From contig OX421498.1 of the NCBI GenBank assembly GCA_949126835.1, positions 38,741,118 through 38,805,117 of the forward strand: a stretch of 64,000 nucleotides of DNA, read 5' to 3'. Shown piece after piece: positions 30,701 to 37,820 of this stretch. The notes under the pieces are model-generated. The model saw only the letters and a list, made by a program, of their open reading frames with translations, was not told where the DNA came from and made no database searches. Made by a program: the position numbers and the translations under genes. Origin of the DNA: Anisus vortex. Taxonomy: Eukaryota > Mollusca > Gastropoda > Planorbidae. The number at the start of each line of letters is the position of its first letter. Within the stretch, counting starts at the first letter, position 1.

Positions 30701-32637
30701 TGTTGTCAATGGTGTATCGTGTCTACATCCGCCTACCATCGGCCCTCCCAGATGAGTGACCCACCTTCAGACTGCCGTCTCCAGTGCTGTACTGTTTGCC
30801 GCCATTGTTGAAGAAAGTGAAGCCGCTGGTCAGCCAGATGTTTTCATTCACAGTCAGGCTGTAGCTGCCGTCGGTGACGATGTTCACAGCAAAGTCAGAC
30901 AACCCTGTTGACATATTTTTTTACTGTCCATTTACTCATAGCATCATTACATCACTCAGAGTTCAGATTATATACTGTTTATGGCTAAATGTAAAATGAA
31001 GATCCGCATAGAGCAGGGGTCGGCAACCTTTTGCTAATAGTATGCCAAAGTAGGATTTCTAATTTATTCAGCGTGCCAACAGCCTAAAAGTCATCCTGCT
31101 CTTACACTCAGTTTCTTGTAGAAGAGATTTGAGTTGCTTTTTTTTTAGTCTTCCGTGTGCCATTTAATAAAAAGCTCTGCGTTCCAAGCCTGGCACGCGT
31201 TCCGTAGGTTGCCAACCCCTGGTATAGAGGATATTTGGGGCTTTAAATAAACCCATCACTTCAAGTCCCTTTGGCTTTGATTCTATTCATTTAAAGTGAC
31301 AATATTTTAATAGTTATTTTGTTTCCTACATTTTGGTGACAAATGGACCTCCTGTTAGCCTCAACGTGTAAATGTCTTTGATGAAAGAAAACTTAGCTTT
31401 CTAGGACGGATGGTACCGTGAAGTGGAGGGGTGATGGGGGTATTCAGTTTGTGATAACACAAAGTAACAGTTTATTTGCCAGTTCATTTCTGAAAATGGT
31501 TTCATTTTATGAGTTTATAAATACATACTAAATAATTGCCTTAAAAAAACGGACAAGCTTTCCGGCTCTCACGTCAAGGGCGTAACGATTCTCAGGGGCG
31601 GACCAGGGGGCACGCCAAGGTACGTTCTGCGCTCATTGGTTCCTCTCCACCGAGACTCGGGGCCACTCGGCGCTGTAATGAACCTCGGACGCGCTGCGGG
31701 GACTGTCCCCCCGTGCGTTTGCCCACCGGTGTTTTATTAATGTGAATGTATCGGCGGTTTACATACTTCGCCAGTCTTTGAGGCCCATGGGTACAGAAGT
31801 GCGCTCGTATACCTGCACCTTCGCCCGGTAGTACGAATTCCAGACTATAGGTCTGGACATCCAGACACCACGGCGTGGTTTTGAGGCTGCGCTCATTGCT
31901 TCCTCTCCACTGTCCCCTATTGCTGTAACCCACCCTTGTTCTATTGATGCAGTCGTACTGGTGGTTTCCACACTTCGCCGACGATAAGGCTCATGCGTAC
32001 AGAAGTGTTAAGCAAATACAAGACTATAACTATAATGATGACGATTGCATGAAAATAAAGTATAAACAATAGCGTGCCGTGTGCTGACACATTTCGCAAG
32101 TGTTCTTACTTCTTAATACATGTACATATTATTCAATCTGAATGGCGATCGAAATAAAACAACAAAACGCATCAATGTGCAAAAGTGTGTTGGACAAAAA
32201 GTAGTACAAAAACACAACTTTTTAAAAATAACCAATACAAACATAAGCATTTCTTATGTAAGTTGGCTAGTGACTTGCTGAAAACATATTTTCGGTTCTT
32301 CTAGGTTTGCGATAGTGTATTTCGGTTCGATTTGTAATCAATGATGTTGAATTTCGGTTTGGGTTCGGGTCGATCGCAGGCAAGGTTCGAGTTTGGTGCT
32401 TTCGGCTCCATTCCCGTTGCTAACATGTACACGAAATGGCTAATTGTTCAGTCAACGACATTGAATAGCCTGCAATGACTTACGAGATTTAACATCTTTT
32501 TTTTACCGATGGTATTTTCTTTAGTTTAACGTTCGTTATATTTTTGGAAACATCAAATAAAGGCGAAAGTACTTAGTAAATTAGATCTACCTACCTTTGT
32601 CAGCAGTGAGAAGAATAAGAAATATGAACACCTTCAT
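12910..32637 (-). CDS. Paralog A: secreted GH36/raffinose-synthase-like glycosidase, 18 exons
   Basis: Assembled by eye from GT/AG-bounded segments whose phases all agree. Exons (5' to 3'): 32595-32637, 30765-30904, 29418-29564, 28003-28154, 26313-26547, 25221-25326, 24004-24100, 23492-23587, 22558-22608, 22221-22311, 21797-21859, 20583-20762, 19493-19634, 18606-18714, 17894-17966, 17050-17196, 16400-16545, then 14791-15028 or 12910-13162. Product about 751 (or 756) residues. It starts with a hydrophobic signal peptide (MKVFIFLILLTADKG), so it is probably secreted. Seen: YTQYDSWWY near residue 308, CHNRYW near 351, YEQDW near 405-409, ARVSGDY near 468-474. Family knowledge: GH36 and raffinose synthases carry an aspartate nucleophile followed by an R-x-S-x-D acid/base block, which suggests Asp408 and Asp473 here. 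Substrate is unknown. A tandem relative lies immediately downstream. Exon chain confidence is high; the enzymatic class is inference. Confidence 0.8.
13350..13565 (-). pseudogene. Non-LTR ORF2 tail, minus strand
   Basis: The reverse complement carries the same tail (GAGTGGTATCCGGGCAGTGG) and terminal hairpin-like sequence. It lies between the two alternative terminal exons of paralog A. Confidence 0.55.
14155..14407 (+). mobile_element. SINE-A (tRNA-derived), full-length-like
   Basis: Head AGCGTCAGTGCGTTCGTCTG, B-box-like GGGTTTGAATTCC, body ACCCAGCTCTGATGTGTACG, tail CCACAGAAACTTGATAACGC. Confidence 0.65.
14475..14523. repeat. (CT)n microsatellite
   Basis: About 24 uninterrupted CT dinucleotides, 3' (on the minus strand) of terminal exon version 1. 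Confidence 0.95.
14695..14700 (-). terminator. Polyadenylation signal for terminal exon version 1
   Basis: AATAAA on the minus strand about 90 bases past the TGA at 14791; spacing fits a short 3' UTR. Confidence 0.5.
14791..15028 (-). CDS. Paralog A terminal exon, version 1
   Basis: Acceptor GCATGCAG; phase 2 joins as Arg. Encodes YNVTLLGELDKWVPVSAKRF, LIQPTTDDVNVV and LNVNETVAV, ending in LRRTCFPF then TGA. A minus-strand AATAAA lies about 90 bases downstream. It is the first terminal exon met by the transcript. Confidence 0.78.
15575..15765 (-). pseudogene. Non-LTR ORF2 tail, minus strand
   Basis: The reverse complement encodes a [17 protein letters not shown] block and the family's 3' tail. 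It lies in intron 17 of paralog A. Confidence 0.55.
16400..16545 (-). CDS. Paralog A exon 17
   Basis: 146 bp, acceptor TTCACAG, donor GTAATA. Encodes MSESVIFSGTDSTNLPETFS, then NPLHLGPECTTVDFCLYYT. It ends in phase 2, which both downstream terminal exons accept. Confidence 0.82.
16583..16873 (+). mobile_element. hAT-type MITE, family 2
   Basis: Same terminal sequence (CAAAGACTATAATAAGAT) and internal GCTCTATTTTTAGAGCTT as the 1848 copy. Flanks TGTGGAAT and GGTGGAAT look like an aged 8-bp duplication. It lies just upstream of paralog A exon 17 in intron 16. Confidence 0.6.
17050..17196 (-). CDS. Paralog A exon 16
   Basis: 147 bp, phase 0 on both sides. Encodes KAFPVYSGPDGEVYTTYTNI and GYIFGIVVAAELKNNYDLTP, ending in GWTFGK. 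Likely a C-terminal beta-sandwich strand set. Confidence 0.82.
17335..17745 (-). mobile_element. SINE-A interrupted by SINE-B
   Basis: SINE-A sequence in reverse orientation at 17,335-17,396 (GTTTCTGTGGCCACGGCATA) and 17,557-17,745 (GGACTCAGGGGCACCGTCAT, ATTCGAACCCAGAACCTTCG), with SINE-B between. Confidence 0.65.
17397..17556 (-). mobile_element. SINE-B nested in SINE-A
   Basis: GACGTTCCTTCTAGATAGAA and ATAGAACCCGCGACCTGTCA, matching the copy at 52206-52370; interrupts a SINE-A in intron 15 of paralog A. Confidence 0.65.
17894..17966 (-). CDS. Paralog A exon 15
   Basis: 73 bp, acceptor CCACAG, donor GTAAAT. Encodes RCCDAQGRILQPSKPATAID and DQIKR. 'LQPSKPATAID' is the loop after the barrel in this protein type. 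Confidence 0.8.
18331..18529 (+). mobile_element. hAT MITE family 1, 8-bp TSD
   Basis: Ends CAGGGGTTGATAATCC and AAAAGGTTGCCAACACCTG, flanked by GTCTAGCT at 18323-18330 and 18530-18537. Confidence 0.75.
18606..18714 (-). CDS. Paralog A exon 14
   Basis: 109 bp, donor GTAACT. Encodes KTEPQTRLNSLIATLSTGPV and GPGDGIGYINSTVLM, the end of the barrel region. Phase 2 leads into exon 15. Confidence 0.82.
19025..19085 (+). mobile_element. SINE-A tail fragment
   Basis: GTGCTTCACCGTACATATGA then GATTCGGTCCGAATAATACT, a diverged SINE-A 3' end. Confidence 0.4.
19493..19634 (-). CDS. Paralog A exon 13 (RVSGDY, candidate acid/base)
   Basis: 142 bp. Encodes ARVSGDYQPGGRQWNIG, then MFVDALGVAPFKDTFWTT and VQPGSPYG. 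R-x-S-x-D-[FY]-x-P is the raffinose synthase/GH36 acid-base signature pattern, so Asp473 is the candidate general acid. Confidence 0.85.
19772..19983 (-). mobile_element. hAT MITE family 1, 8-bp TSD
   Basis: Starts CCAGGGGTCAGCAACCTTTT, ends TAGGTTGCCGAACCCC. ACTAGGGC is duplicated exactly at 19764-19771 and 19984-19991. Confidence 0.8.
20583..20762 (-). CDS. Paralog A exon 12 (candidate nucleophile)
   Basis: 180 bp, acceptor CTCCAG, donor GTACTG. Encodes DWLDKETDLNRVLQSD, then GMGKGAELYKNIGIQYCMSY and LQSLEIPTVSQ. The IQYCMSYSRH region aligns by eye with the strand before the acid/base block of raffinose synthases. Confidence 0.85.
21009..21117 (-). pseudogene. Unidentified coding-like remnant
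   Basis: Minus strand reads GFELENGKYNPYFYSPEGHE then TFLKDWICVGH and stop, with a protein-like composition unlike the surrounding AT-rich intron. It has no paired donor, and its frame does not fit between exons 11 and 12. I do not recognise it; possibly a transposon ORF fragment. Confidence 0.35.
21338..21480 (-). mobile_element. SINE-A, reverse orientation
   Basis: CAGGATTCGAACCCAGGACC (B box on the complement) and GCTGGGTAGACTCAGGGACA; ends at GGCCACCGCGCCCC. Confidence 0.65.
21797..21859 (-). CDS. Paralog A exon 11
   Basis: 63 bp, phase 0. Encodes QFWIDLFNMTQQWGSFIMYE and a Gln. With exon 12 it makes YEQ|DW, where I place the candidate catalytic nucleophile aspartate. NMT is a possible N-glycosylation site. 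Confidence 0.85.
22221..22311 (-). CDS. Paralog A exon 10
   Basis: Encodes WDSETPYAKYNGGRYNFIAD then SSGLAVPDDD. Two overlapping GT donors exist. GTAGGT after the last Asp codon is chosen because it gives phase 0, which exon 11 requires. Confidence 0.82.
22558..22608 (-). CDS. Paralog A exon 9
   Basis: A 51-bp exon, acceptor CCACAG, donor GTATGT. Encodes KYLSDQIKLPFSCHNRY plus two bases (Trp with exon 10). The matching paralog B exon (2499-2549) encodes [15 protein letters not shown]. Confidence 0.83.
22668..22760. repeat. 18-bp tandem repeat, about 5 copies
   Basis: Unit GATGAATGAAGTCAGAGT; leads directly into the purine satellite. Confidence 0.9.
22835..23381. repeat. 32-bp purine-strand minisatellite
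   Basis: Unit built from GGACGGACGGAAGGAAGGGA plus GAACGGAAGAAA, about 17 copies with 4-bp deletions and G/T variants. The plus strand is purine-rich. It lies in intron 8 of paralog A, about 110 bp from exon 8's donor. It generates long false ORFs on both strands. Confidence 0.95.
23492..23587 (-). CDS. Paralog A exon 8 (QYDSWWY motif)
   Basis: 96 bp. Encodes [20 protein letters not shown] and PDPAVFPDGF. The D-x-W-W segment resembles the substrate-side aspartate/tryptophan loop at the end of an early barrel strand in clan GH-D enzymes. The donor is the weaker GTAATT. Confidence 0.85.
24004..24100 (-). CDS. Paralog A exon 7
   Basis: 97 bp, from acceptor ATTCAG to donor GTAAGT. Encodes [15 protein letters not shown] and ILDVAKYIAEQKIPF, plus two bases of a Gln codon completed by exon 8. 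Confidence 0.85.
24155..24235 (+). mobile_element. 81-bp TTAACCCTT-ended element, copy 1
   Basis: Starts TTAACCCTTAAAGTCCCGGG and ends GGTACGGGAAGGGTTAA. Same length and sequence, inverted, at 55863-55943. Confidence 0.65.
24975..25097 (+). mobile_element. SINE-A, internally deleted
   Basis: Head GTACCGAAAGTCGTCGGTTC joined directly to the tail CCACAGAAACTGGTGAACGC; the central body is missing. Confidence 0.6.
25221..25326 (-). CDS. Paralog A exon 6
   Basis: 106 bp. Encodes AMIEWGSLLRNLYKR and [14 protein letters not shown] plus one base; donor [24 protein letters not shown] across the junction to exon 7 fits the first strand of a glycosidase-type barrel. Confidence 0.88.
25848..26045 (+). 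mobile_element. hAT MITE family 1
   Basis: CAGGGTCGGCAACCTACGGC ... AAAAGGATGCCTACTCCTG. Followed 27 bp later by an opposite-orientation copy. Confidence 0.7.
26073..26279 (-). mobile_element. hAT MITE family 1, reverse copy
   Basis: CAGATGTCGGCAACCTTTTC ... GCATGCCATAGTTTGTCGAC, ending CTCCTGG close to paralog A exon 5. Confidence 0.65.
26313..26547 (-). CDS. Paralog A exon 5
   Basis: 235 bp, the longest internal exon. Encodes residues 161-239: [37 protein letters not shown] and DFIVYYSDKGINQ, ending at donor GTACAT. The same block is strongly conserved in paralog B (7235-7469). Confidence 0.9.
26640..26862 (+). pseudogene. Non-LTR ORF2 C-terminal tail
   Basis: Same family as 3118-3322: [18 protein letters not shown], then the tail CTTCTTTATAGAAGGAGCGT. 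Confidence 0.65.
27221..27884. mobile_element. mariner/Tigger-like non-autonomous element
   Basis: Ends CAGTAGTACCTTGGGTTAAG and GGTTCGTAGCCCGTGGTACC are imperfect inverted repeats of the kind seen in Tigger/mariner MITEs. TTCGTAACC-type motifs recur inside. It contains a (CT)n run at 27743-27772. Confidence 0.5.
27246..27351. mobile_element. 106-bp palindromic MITE nested in the 27221-27884 element
   Basis: CCCAGCGGGCACACCACGT and ACGTGTTGTGCCCACTGGG are inverted arms; insertion splits the AAGAATT...TTCGTTCC end of the host element. Confidence 0.6.
28003..28154 (-). CDS. Paralog A exon 4
   Basis: Acceptor CATCCAG, donor GTGAGT. Encodes residues 111-160 with HVISSFPCF and GFLAYGGDMAGYSDLRTG, leaving two bases that complete a Trp codon with exon 5. 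Confidence 0.85.
28464..28487. repeat. Interstitial telomere-like repeat
   Basis: CCTAACCCTAACCCTAACCC, just over three CCCTAA units, in intron 3 of paralog A. Confidence 0.6.
28841..29046 (+). mobile_element. hAT MITE family 1
   Basis: CAGGGATAGGCAACCAACGG ... AAAAGTTTGCCATTCGCTG, with diverged GTCTAGAC / GTCTAAAC flanks. Confidence 0.6.
29418..29564 (-). CDS. Paralog A exon 3
   Basis: 147 bp, phase 0 on both sides, donor GTAAGA. Encodes residues 62-110, containing GSLPVTASIKTYNYPNLPL. The same length and the motif [12 protein letters not shown] occur in paralog B. Confidence 0.85.
30765..30904 (-). CDS. Paralog A exon 2
   Basis: Acceptor CAACAG, donor GTGGGT. Encodes residues 15-61, including NIVTDGSYSLTVN and WLTSGFTFFNNGGKQYS. 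The paralog B exon at 9439-9584 is clearly homologous ([18 protein letters not shown]). Probably the start of the N-terminal beta-rich domain. Confidence 0.85.
31014..31221 (-). mobile_element. hAT MITE family 1
   Basis: CAGGGGTCGGCAACCTTTTG ... GTAGGTTGCCAACCCCTG. Flanks GCATAGAG / GTATAGAG are an 8-bp duplication with one change. It lies in intron 1 of paralog A. Confidence 0.75.
31600..32010. repeat. GC-rich imperfect tandem duplication
   Basis: GCGCTCATTGGTTCCTCTCC / GCGCTCATTGCTTCCTCTCC, and later CATACTTCGCCAG... / CACACTTCGCCGA..., occur twice about 250 bp apart, in a patch much more GC-rich than its surroundings. Origin unknown. Confidence 0.5.
32595..32637 (-). CDS. Paralog A exon 1 (signal peptide)
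   Basis: ATG at 32637 opens MKVFIFLILLTADK plus one base, followed by donor GTAGGT. The hydrophobic run fits a secretory signal. Length (43 bp) and phase match exon 1 of paralog B, which supports this start. Confidence 0.8.
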
Positions 32638-34315
32638 ATTTATCCGATGTTCATGGCAGTTCTAATGTAGGCCTGTCAGAATTTTGACCTACAAAATATT
32701 TCTGATAAGATGAAAACGAACTTTTCTTTAAACATAAAGAGTAATCTATGTAGCCTATAGACGTTTATAAAATTAGCAATAGCCAATGTTATGGTTCTCA
32801 TATCATTATTAGCTAGGATAGGAGTCCTATAGGTCTACATCTACTATGAAAAAGAAAGTACGATTGTTTTTTTTAACGAACATGTATTTAGTTATTCAGA
32901 GCTGTATTTTTGTTTATCTATATAGGCCTATAATTTTTTTTTAGCATTGGTAGAGTTTTTTTCATTAACAAATTGAGCAGGAAAAATAAAGGGTCCAACG
33001 GATTTATTAGGCAGAAAGATCAAATTCACAATGGGAACTGAGCATATGGACTTATAAAGGCCTATTATATAGATTCTGAAATAATGCAGCGAGTAGTTTA
33101 TAGTGTATTTCGAAGAGAAGAAAGGTTTGCTATTGTTCAGAATTACTACTAACTAATTAGATCTGAATCTTTCTTTTAGTGGATTGATGGTGGAATTTTT
33201 TTTTAATTAAAAGGCCAGGTCTCACTAAGACTTGTCAATAGCAAATCAAAAATTATGTAACGAAACTTTCACAATAATGGTTACCCATCAATTGTACTTA
33301 ATTGTCAAGTTTTAATTCTAGCAATTTTATTGCTAGAAAGTCATCAGATATGTTTATCACAATGTCAAGAGATACCCTTATTACCATTAGTTGTTGGCAT
33401 AGTAATACTATTGAAGACACAGATGTGCAAGTAATCAGACAAACTGGGTAGTTCATTTAATGTTACAAAACGCACGGATAAAATGTTGTGTCATGTTGTA
33501 TTTATATCATTTTCAACTCTTTTTTAACGATTGTATCCTTTTTAAAGTTATAAATTAAATGCCATTTATTTATTTTATAAATAAACAATAACAAAAAAAT
33601 ATACCGGTATTAGAAGTATTAACGCCTAGAAAACGGTTCATTAGCTCCCTTTAATTGAATTAAAGTTAACAAAGTTGATTAAAATTTTAGTGATGTCTAA
33701 CAAGCTATATTTTGTGATATAACTATTAGGTATTATTTATTTATACAAATTCAGCATTATGGTTTTCATTTCAAGGTATACAATAATTATAGGTTAAACA
33801 GTTGAAAGTAGCCTAAACTTTTCCTGCATTGTCGATTTAAAGAATTTATTTTTAAAATATTCAAAAAAATGTGAACAATTACATAATAATAATATAATAC
33901 TAGTATATAAAAACATATTGTATTTATTAAAATAATAAAAAAAATAAATGTGTCCCAAAAATAACTATATTTATACTTAATGCATCAATTAATTAATGTG
34001 TGCCAAATTTTTGAATGCTCTGCGCTAATTGTTCACTTCTGAGTGGTCAAGTGTAAACGACCTCTTTTGTAGGCTTAAATAAAACCGCTTTTCATCTGTG
34101 ATAAAATCTGTTCACACACGTGTGGAACTAAATGCTGAAAGTAGGGCGAATGCCTTGCAGTTGAGAATACCAGACGACATTCCCAAGCAGACGACTTCCT
34201 GATTTTTTCGCAAATTGGCACGTTTTAATGCCCATTATTTGGATATTCTTAAACGTAACTTGCAGCATTATTAAATCGTCAATATCCCTCCATTAAAATA
34301 ATGATCCAGATCTAA

Positions 34316-34528
34316 TTAGTTAGTAGTAAGATCAAGCAGGCCAGGCTGGATTAGGTATGAAAACATGTGTCCATCAATTTGAAAGTCTTGCTTTTGTTTA
34401 GGAAACTCCGCTTTGAAAACTTCAATGTACTTCTGAAACAGCTCGTCTTTTTTTTTTTTATGTTTATTGATCTGGATGTGCTTTAAAATAGGGAAATACA
34501 TAAACGTTTCTAAATTGATTTTTGACAA
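34316..34528 (-). pseudogene. Possible hAT transposase remnant
   Basis: Minus strand has a 70-residue open stretch with FQKYIEVFKAEFPKQK, loosely like the LKxEFxxYFP region of ZBED5-type hAT transposases. Short and isolated; weak evidence. Confidence 0.25.
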
Positions 34529-34694
34529 GATAAATCCAGTTACAGCTCAGATCCATGCAAGTGCCCATTGGCTACAGTTCTTGCAAACGCAAGTTCAACT
34601 CATTGAAATGTGTCGTCATTGAACAGCCAGTCCACCTCATTCAATTTCACCGAGAAACACCTTAATTGCTTCCAGACAAGAAAGAAATCTAGGC

Positions 34695-34880
34695 CAGGGG
34701 TCGGCAACCTATGGCACGCGTGCCAGAATTGGCACGCAGAGCGATTATTATTATTTTCAATGGCAAGTCTTTCTATAAGAAATGGAGTGCAAGAACAGGA
34801 AACATTAAGGCTCTTGGCACGCTGAATGGACTAGAAATTATGTTTTAACACAATATATTGAAAAGGTTGCCGACCCCTTA
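34695..34880 (+). mobile_element. hAT MITE family 1, 8-bp TSD
   Basis: CAGGGGTCGGCAACCTATGG ... AAAAGGTTGCCGACCCCTTA; flanks TCTAGGCC / TCTAGGCT at 34687-34694 and 34881-34888. Confidence 0.75.
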
Positions 34881-35624
34881 TCTAGGCTATTCCAGACTTT
34901 ACCTCGTCTAAGGCAGCAAACACTGTAGCCGCACAATTCTATATTTAGTATCAATATTTTGCCTGTAAATCAATAAAGGGTGAGAAACTATAAAACTGTG
35001 TTAGCGATAGATTTCACCACAGAGCACAAGCCCAATGATGAGATCTACGCGACACAAACTTTCCTAAACTTTGAAGGTCGACCTAAAACTTGCATTTCAT
35101 GAAATTTGACAAGCAGCAGCAATTAATTATGCTGATTTGTGTTGTTTTCACTTGCATTGTATTATCTCCCTAATTGATGCAGAAAAAAAAAAGGGGGGGG
35201 GGCTTTCGCGTGCCATTGAAAATCGCACTGCATGCCACGTTTCGTAGATCCCTGGTGTATATTACTAATTACAAAAGAACTTTTTTAGTCGAGATCCTTT
35301 CTTAGCCCACAGTAGTGTACTAAGCTTGACCTACTTAACGATTAAATTTTTTATTTTTTTTTATTGATAATGAGAATGTGCTAAATTTAAGAAAACATTT
35401 GACCTACTTGTTTAAATGATTTTTTTTTGACTGATCAAATAAAACATCAGATAACAAAATCAGCCTACAGTTGATGTAAAACTAAGTTTGACCATTATGC
35501 AATTAATAAAATGAAGCTGAAAAGTTTGTACTATCGGAATGAGTTCAAAAGTTTTTCTTAACTCCAGTTAACTTTATGAAACATGTATACATATGTGTAA
35601 CGATGTTTATTAAGCTCATTTAAA

Positions 35625-35895
35625 GTAAAGTCAGTACCCTTCGGACCCAGCGGGGCTGTTGAAGCAGCGTTCACCAGTATCTGTGGCCACTGCATACGAG
35701 GGGATGTGTGGCGAGCACAATGCAAAAGCCGCAATTTACTTTACCCCCAACTAGTGTCAGGTACCCATCAGATCTGGGTGGACTCAGTGGCACCCTCAAG
35801 TCCCGAGAAAAAAGTCCTAGTCTGCACCAGGATTCAAACCCAAAACTTTCAAATCGCCAGTCGAACGCGCTGTCGCTCGGCCACCACGCCCCGCT
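35625..35895 (-). mobile_element. SINE-A, reverse orientation, near full length
   Basis: GAAGCAGCGTTCACCAGTAT, then TTTACCCCCAACTAGTGTCA, GATTCAAACCCAAAACTTTC and GCTCGGCCACCACGCCCCGC at the head. Confidence 0.7.
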
Positions 35896-36246
35896 CACTT
35901 ACAGCTGTCTATTGTTGCCTTGCCTGTTTCAGTTGTTGTTGGCGGGCATATTTATTTACACTCTTTAATACACACTAATTACTACAGATAATAAAAATAA
36001 TCTAGCTCTTCTATCCATGCTATTAATAGTAGGGCCTTTGCTCAATGAGTTCTTGGACAAAAATACAGATAATTATTTACAATATTTTTCAATATAATAT
36101 ATGTTCTTGCATATTTACTAAATTAATGTCATGTCCATTTTAAGAACAAAGCACAGTTGATTAAATATATAGATTTAAATATGTTTTAATATCTCTCGAC
36201 TGGACAATTATAAAATGATGAAGACATTTCAAGACATTCAACAAAC

Positions 36247-36583
36247 ACAGTTCAAACAAACACAGTCATTGTAAACTGAACACAAAGTTCAAACAAACAC
36301 AGTCATTGTAAACTGAACACAAAGTTAAAACAAACACAGTCATTGTAAACTGAACACAAAGTTCAAACAAACACAGTCATTGTAAAACTGAACACAAAGT
36401 TAAAACAAACACAGTCATTGTAAACTGAACACAAAGTTATAACAAACACAGTCATTGTAAACTGAACACAAAGTTAAAACAAACACAGTCATTGTAAACT
36501 GAGCACAAAGTTAAAACAAACACAGTCATTGTAAACTGAACACAAAGTTAAAAGAAACACAGTCTTTGTAAACTGAACACAAG
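36247..36583. repeat. 37-bp tandem repeat, about 9 copies
   Basis: Unit CAAACACAGTCATTGTAAAC plus TGAACACAAAGTTAAAA. It lies just beyond the probable 3' end of liprin-beta. Confidence 0.95.
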
Positions 36584-37519
36584 AGTTAAAACCAAAACCA
36601 CTTGATAATCTCTGTACTCAAGTTTATTAATAGATAAATTTATTAGCTCTTATAAGTCTGAAAAATATATTACACTATTTACACATAGGGTAAATATATT
36701 TAATTTAGACAATCCCATTTCCAGAAGGGAAACAAAGAAAAATTAAAGGCCAGATAATACAATCTTCGAAATGAAAAAAATAATTCTTTTACAAAAAATA
36801 TGAACTATAATACAATTGTTTAGTTTTTAAAACTTAAAAAAAAATGTTTATGTGCCATTGGGTCTCAAATATATTTTAAAATAAAAACCATATAATTATA
36901 AAACAATGCTTTTGTTTGTTTACTAAAGAAAGAAATTGAACATACAACAAGACTTGGGACACAAAAAAAAGTTTTTTTCAATTTAGTGATTAAATAATCA
37001 GTGATTACTGACCATGTTGATAAATCATCACCTGAATACCATCAGGGGGGCTATGTTACTTAAAGTCTTAAAACTTTGAAGGATTTATTGTTCGTACTCT
37101 TGTACTGACCTGACTAACTGTAATTATGCATTGACTAAAAGAAAAAAAAAATGAATGATTTATCGGTTAAGGGCTACTTGAATCTACACAATTTCAACAA
37201 CCAAAAAAATATTTAAAAAAATGATGATGAAAATTTACTTTAAGGCTGCTCCTAATCAAGTTATAAGATTAAAAAAAAAAAAAAAAAACGTTTAAAGTTT
37301 TCAACAAGATGATTGATTACAAGACAATAGTGCATAGTCTCTAGATACATAAACCCGGTACAATTGTAAATATATATATAATATTTTGTGTATGATGTTA
37401 TAAAACTCTACACATCACCAATTACTGAGCATAGGATTACATTGAACAGTTCAACAACTATCAAGTATTTCAAACAAAAGAAAAACAATGAGTTATGGAA
37501 ATAAAAAAAATAGTTTGAT

Positions 37520-37820
37520 CAAAGACAATAATAAGATGGACCGCTTGCTTTGATATTTCTGCTGTTTGATAACTTTGAACACTTGGTTTTGGAATTTCCT
37601 ATCGAGCTAAGTCCTCTAGACTTCCAGGTTTAGTTATTCGCTATGATTTTCTCATTGGAAAATTAAGATTAAAAATCAAAAGTTGCATACAGCGGAAACC
37701 ATTGATGCAATCGTAGAAGAGTAGAAGTCATTCAAGACAGCTTTATTGGCTGCGCACTGAAAAAAAAGAACATATAAGCTCTAAATATGGAGCAAGCTGT
37801 CCATCTTATTATAGTCTTTG
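37520..37820 (-). mobile_element. hAT-type MITE, family 2
   Basis: Termini CAAAGACAATAATAAGATGG and CCATCTTATTATAGTCTTTG. Internal order is reversed relative to the 16583 copy. It lies in the probable liprin-beta 3' UTR. Confidence 0.6.

Larger units (their letters stand above)
32638..36600. other. Intergenic spacer between paralog A and liprin-beta
   Basis: AT-rich. Contains a hAT MITE (34695-34880), a SINE-A (35625-35895), a possible transposase remnant and a 37-bp tandem repeat. No gene signal seen on either strand. Confidence 0.6.

Noticed and set aside
36247..36583. CRISPR-like repeat
   Set aside because: Continuous 37-bp tandem units with no spacers.
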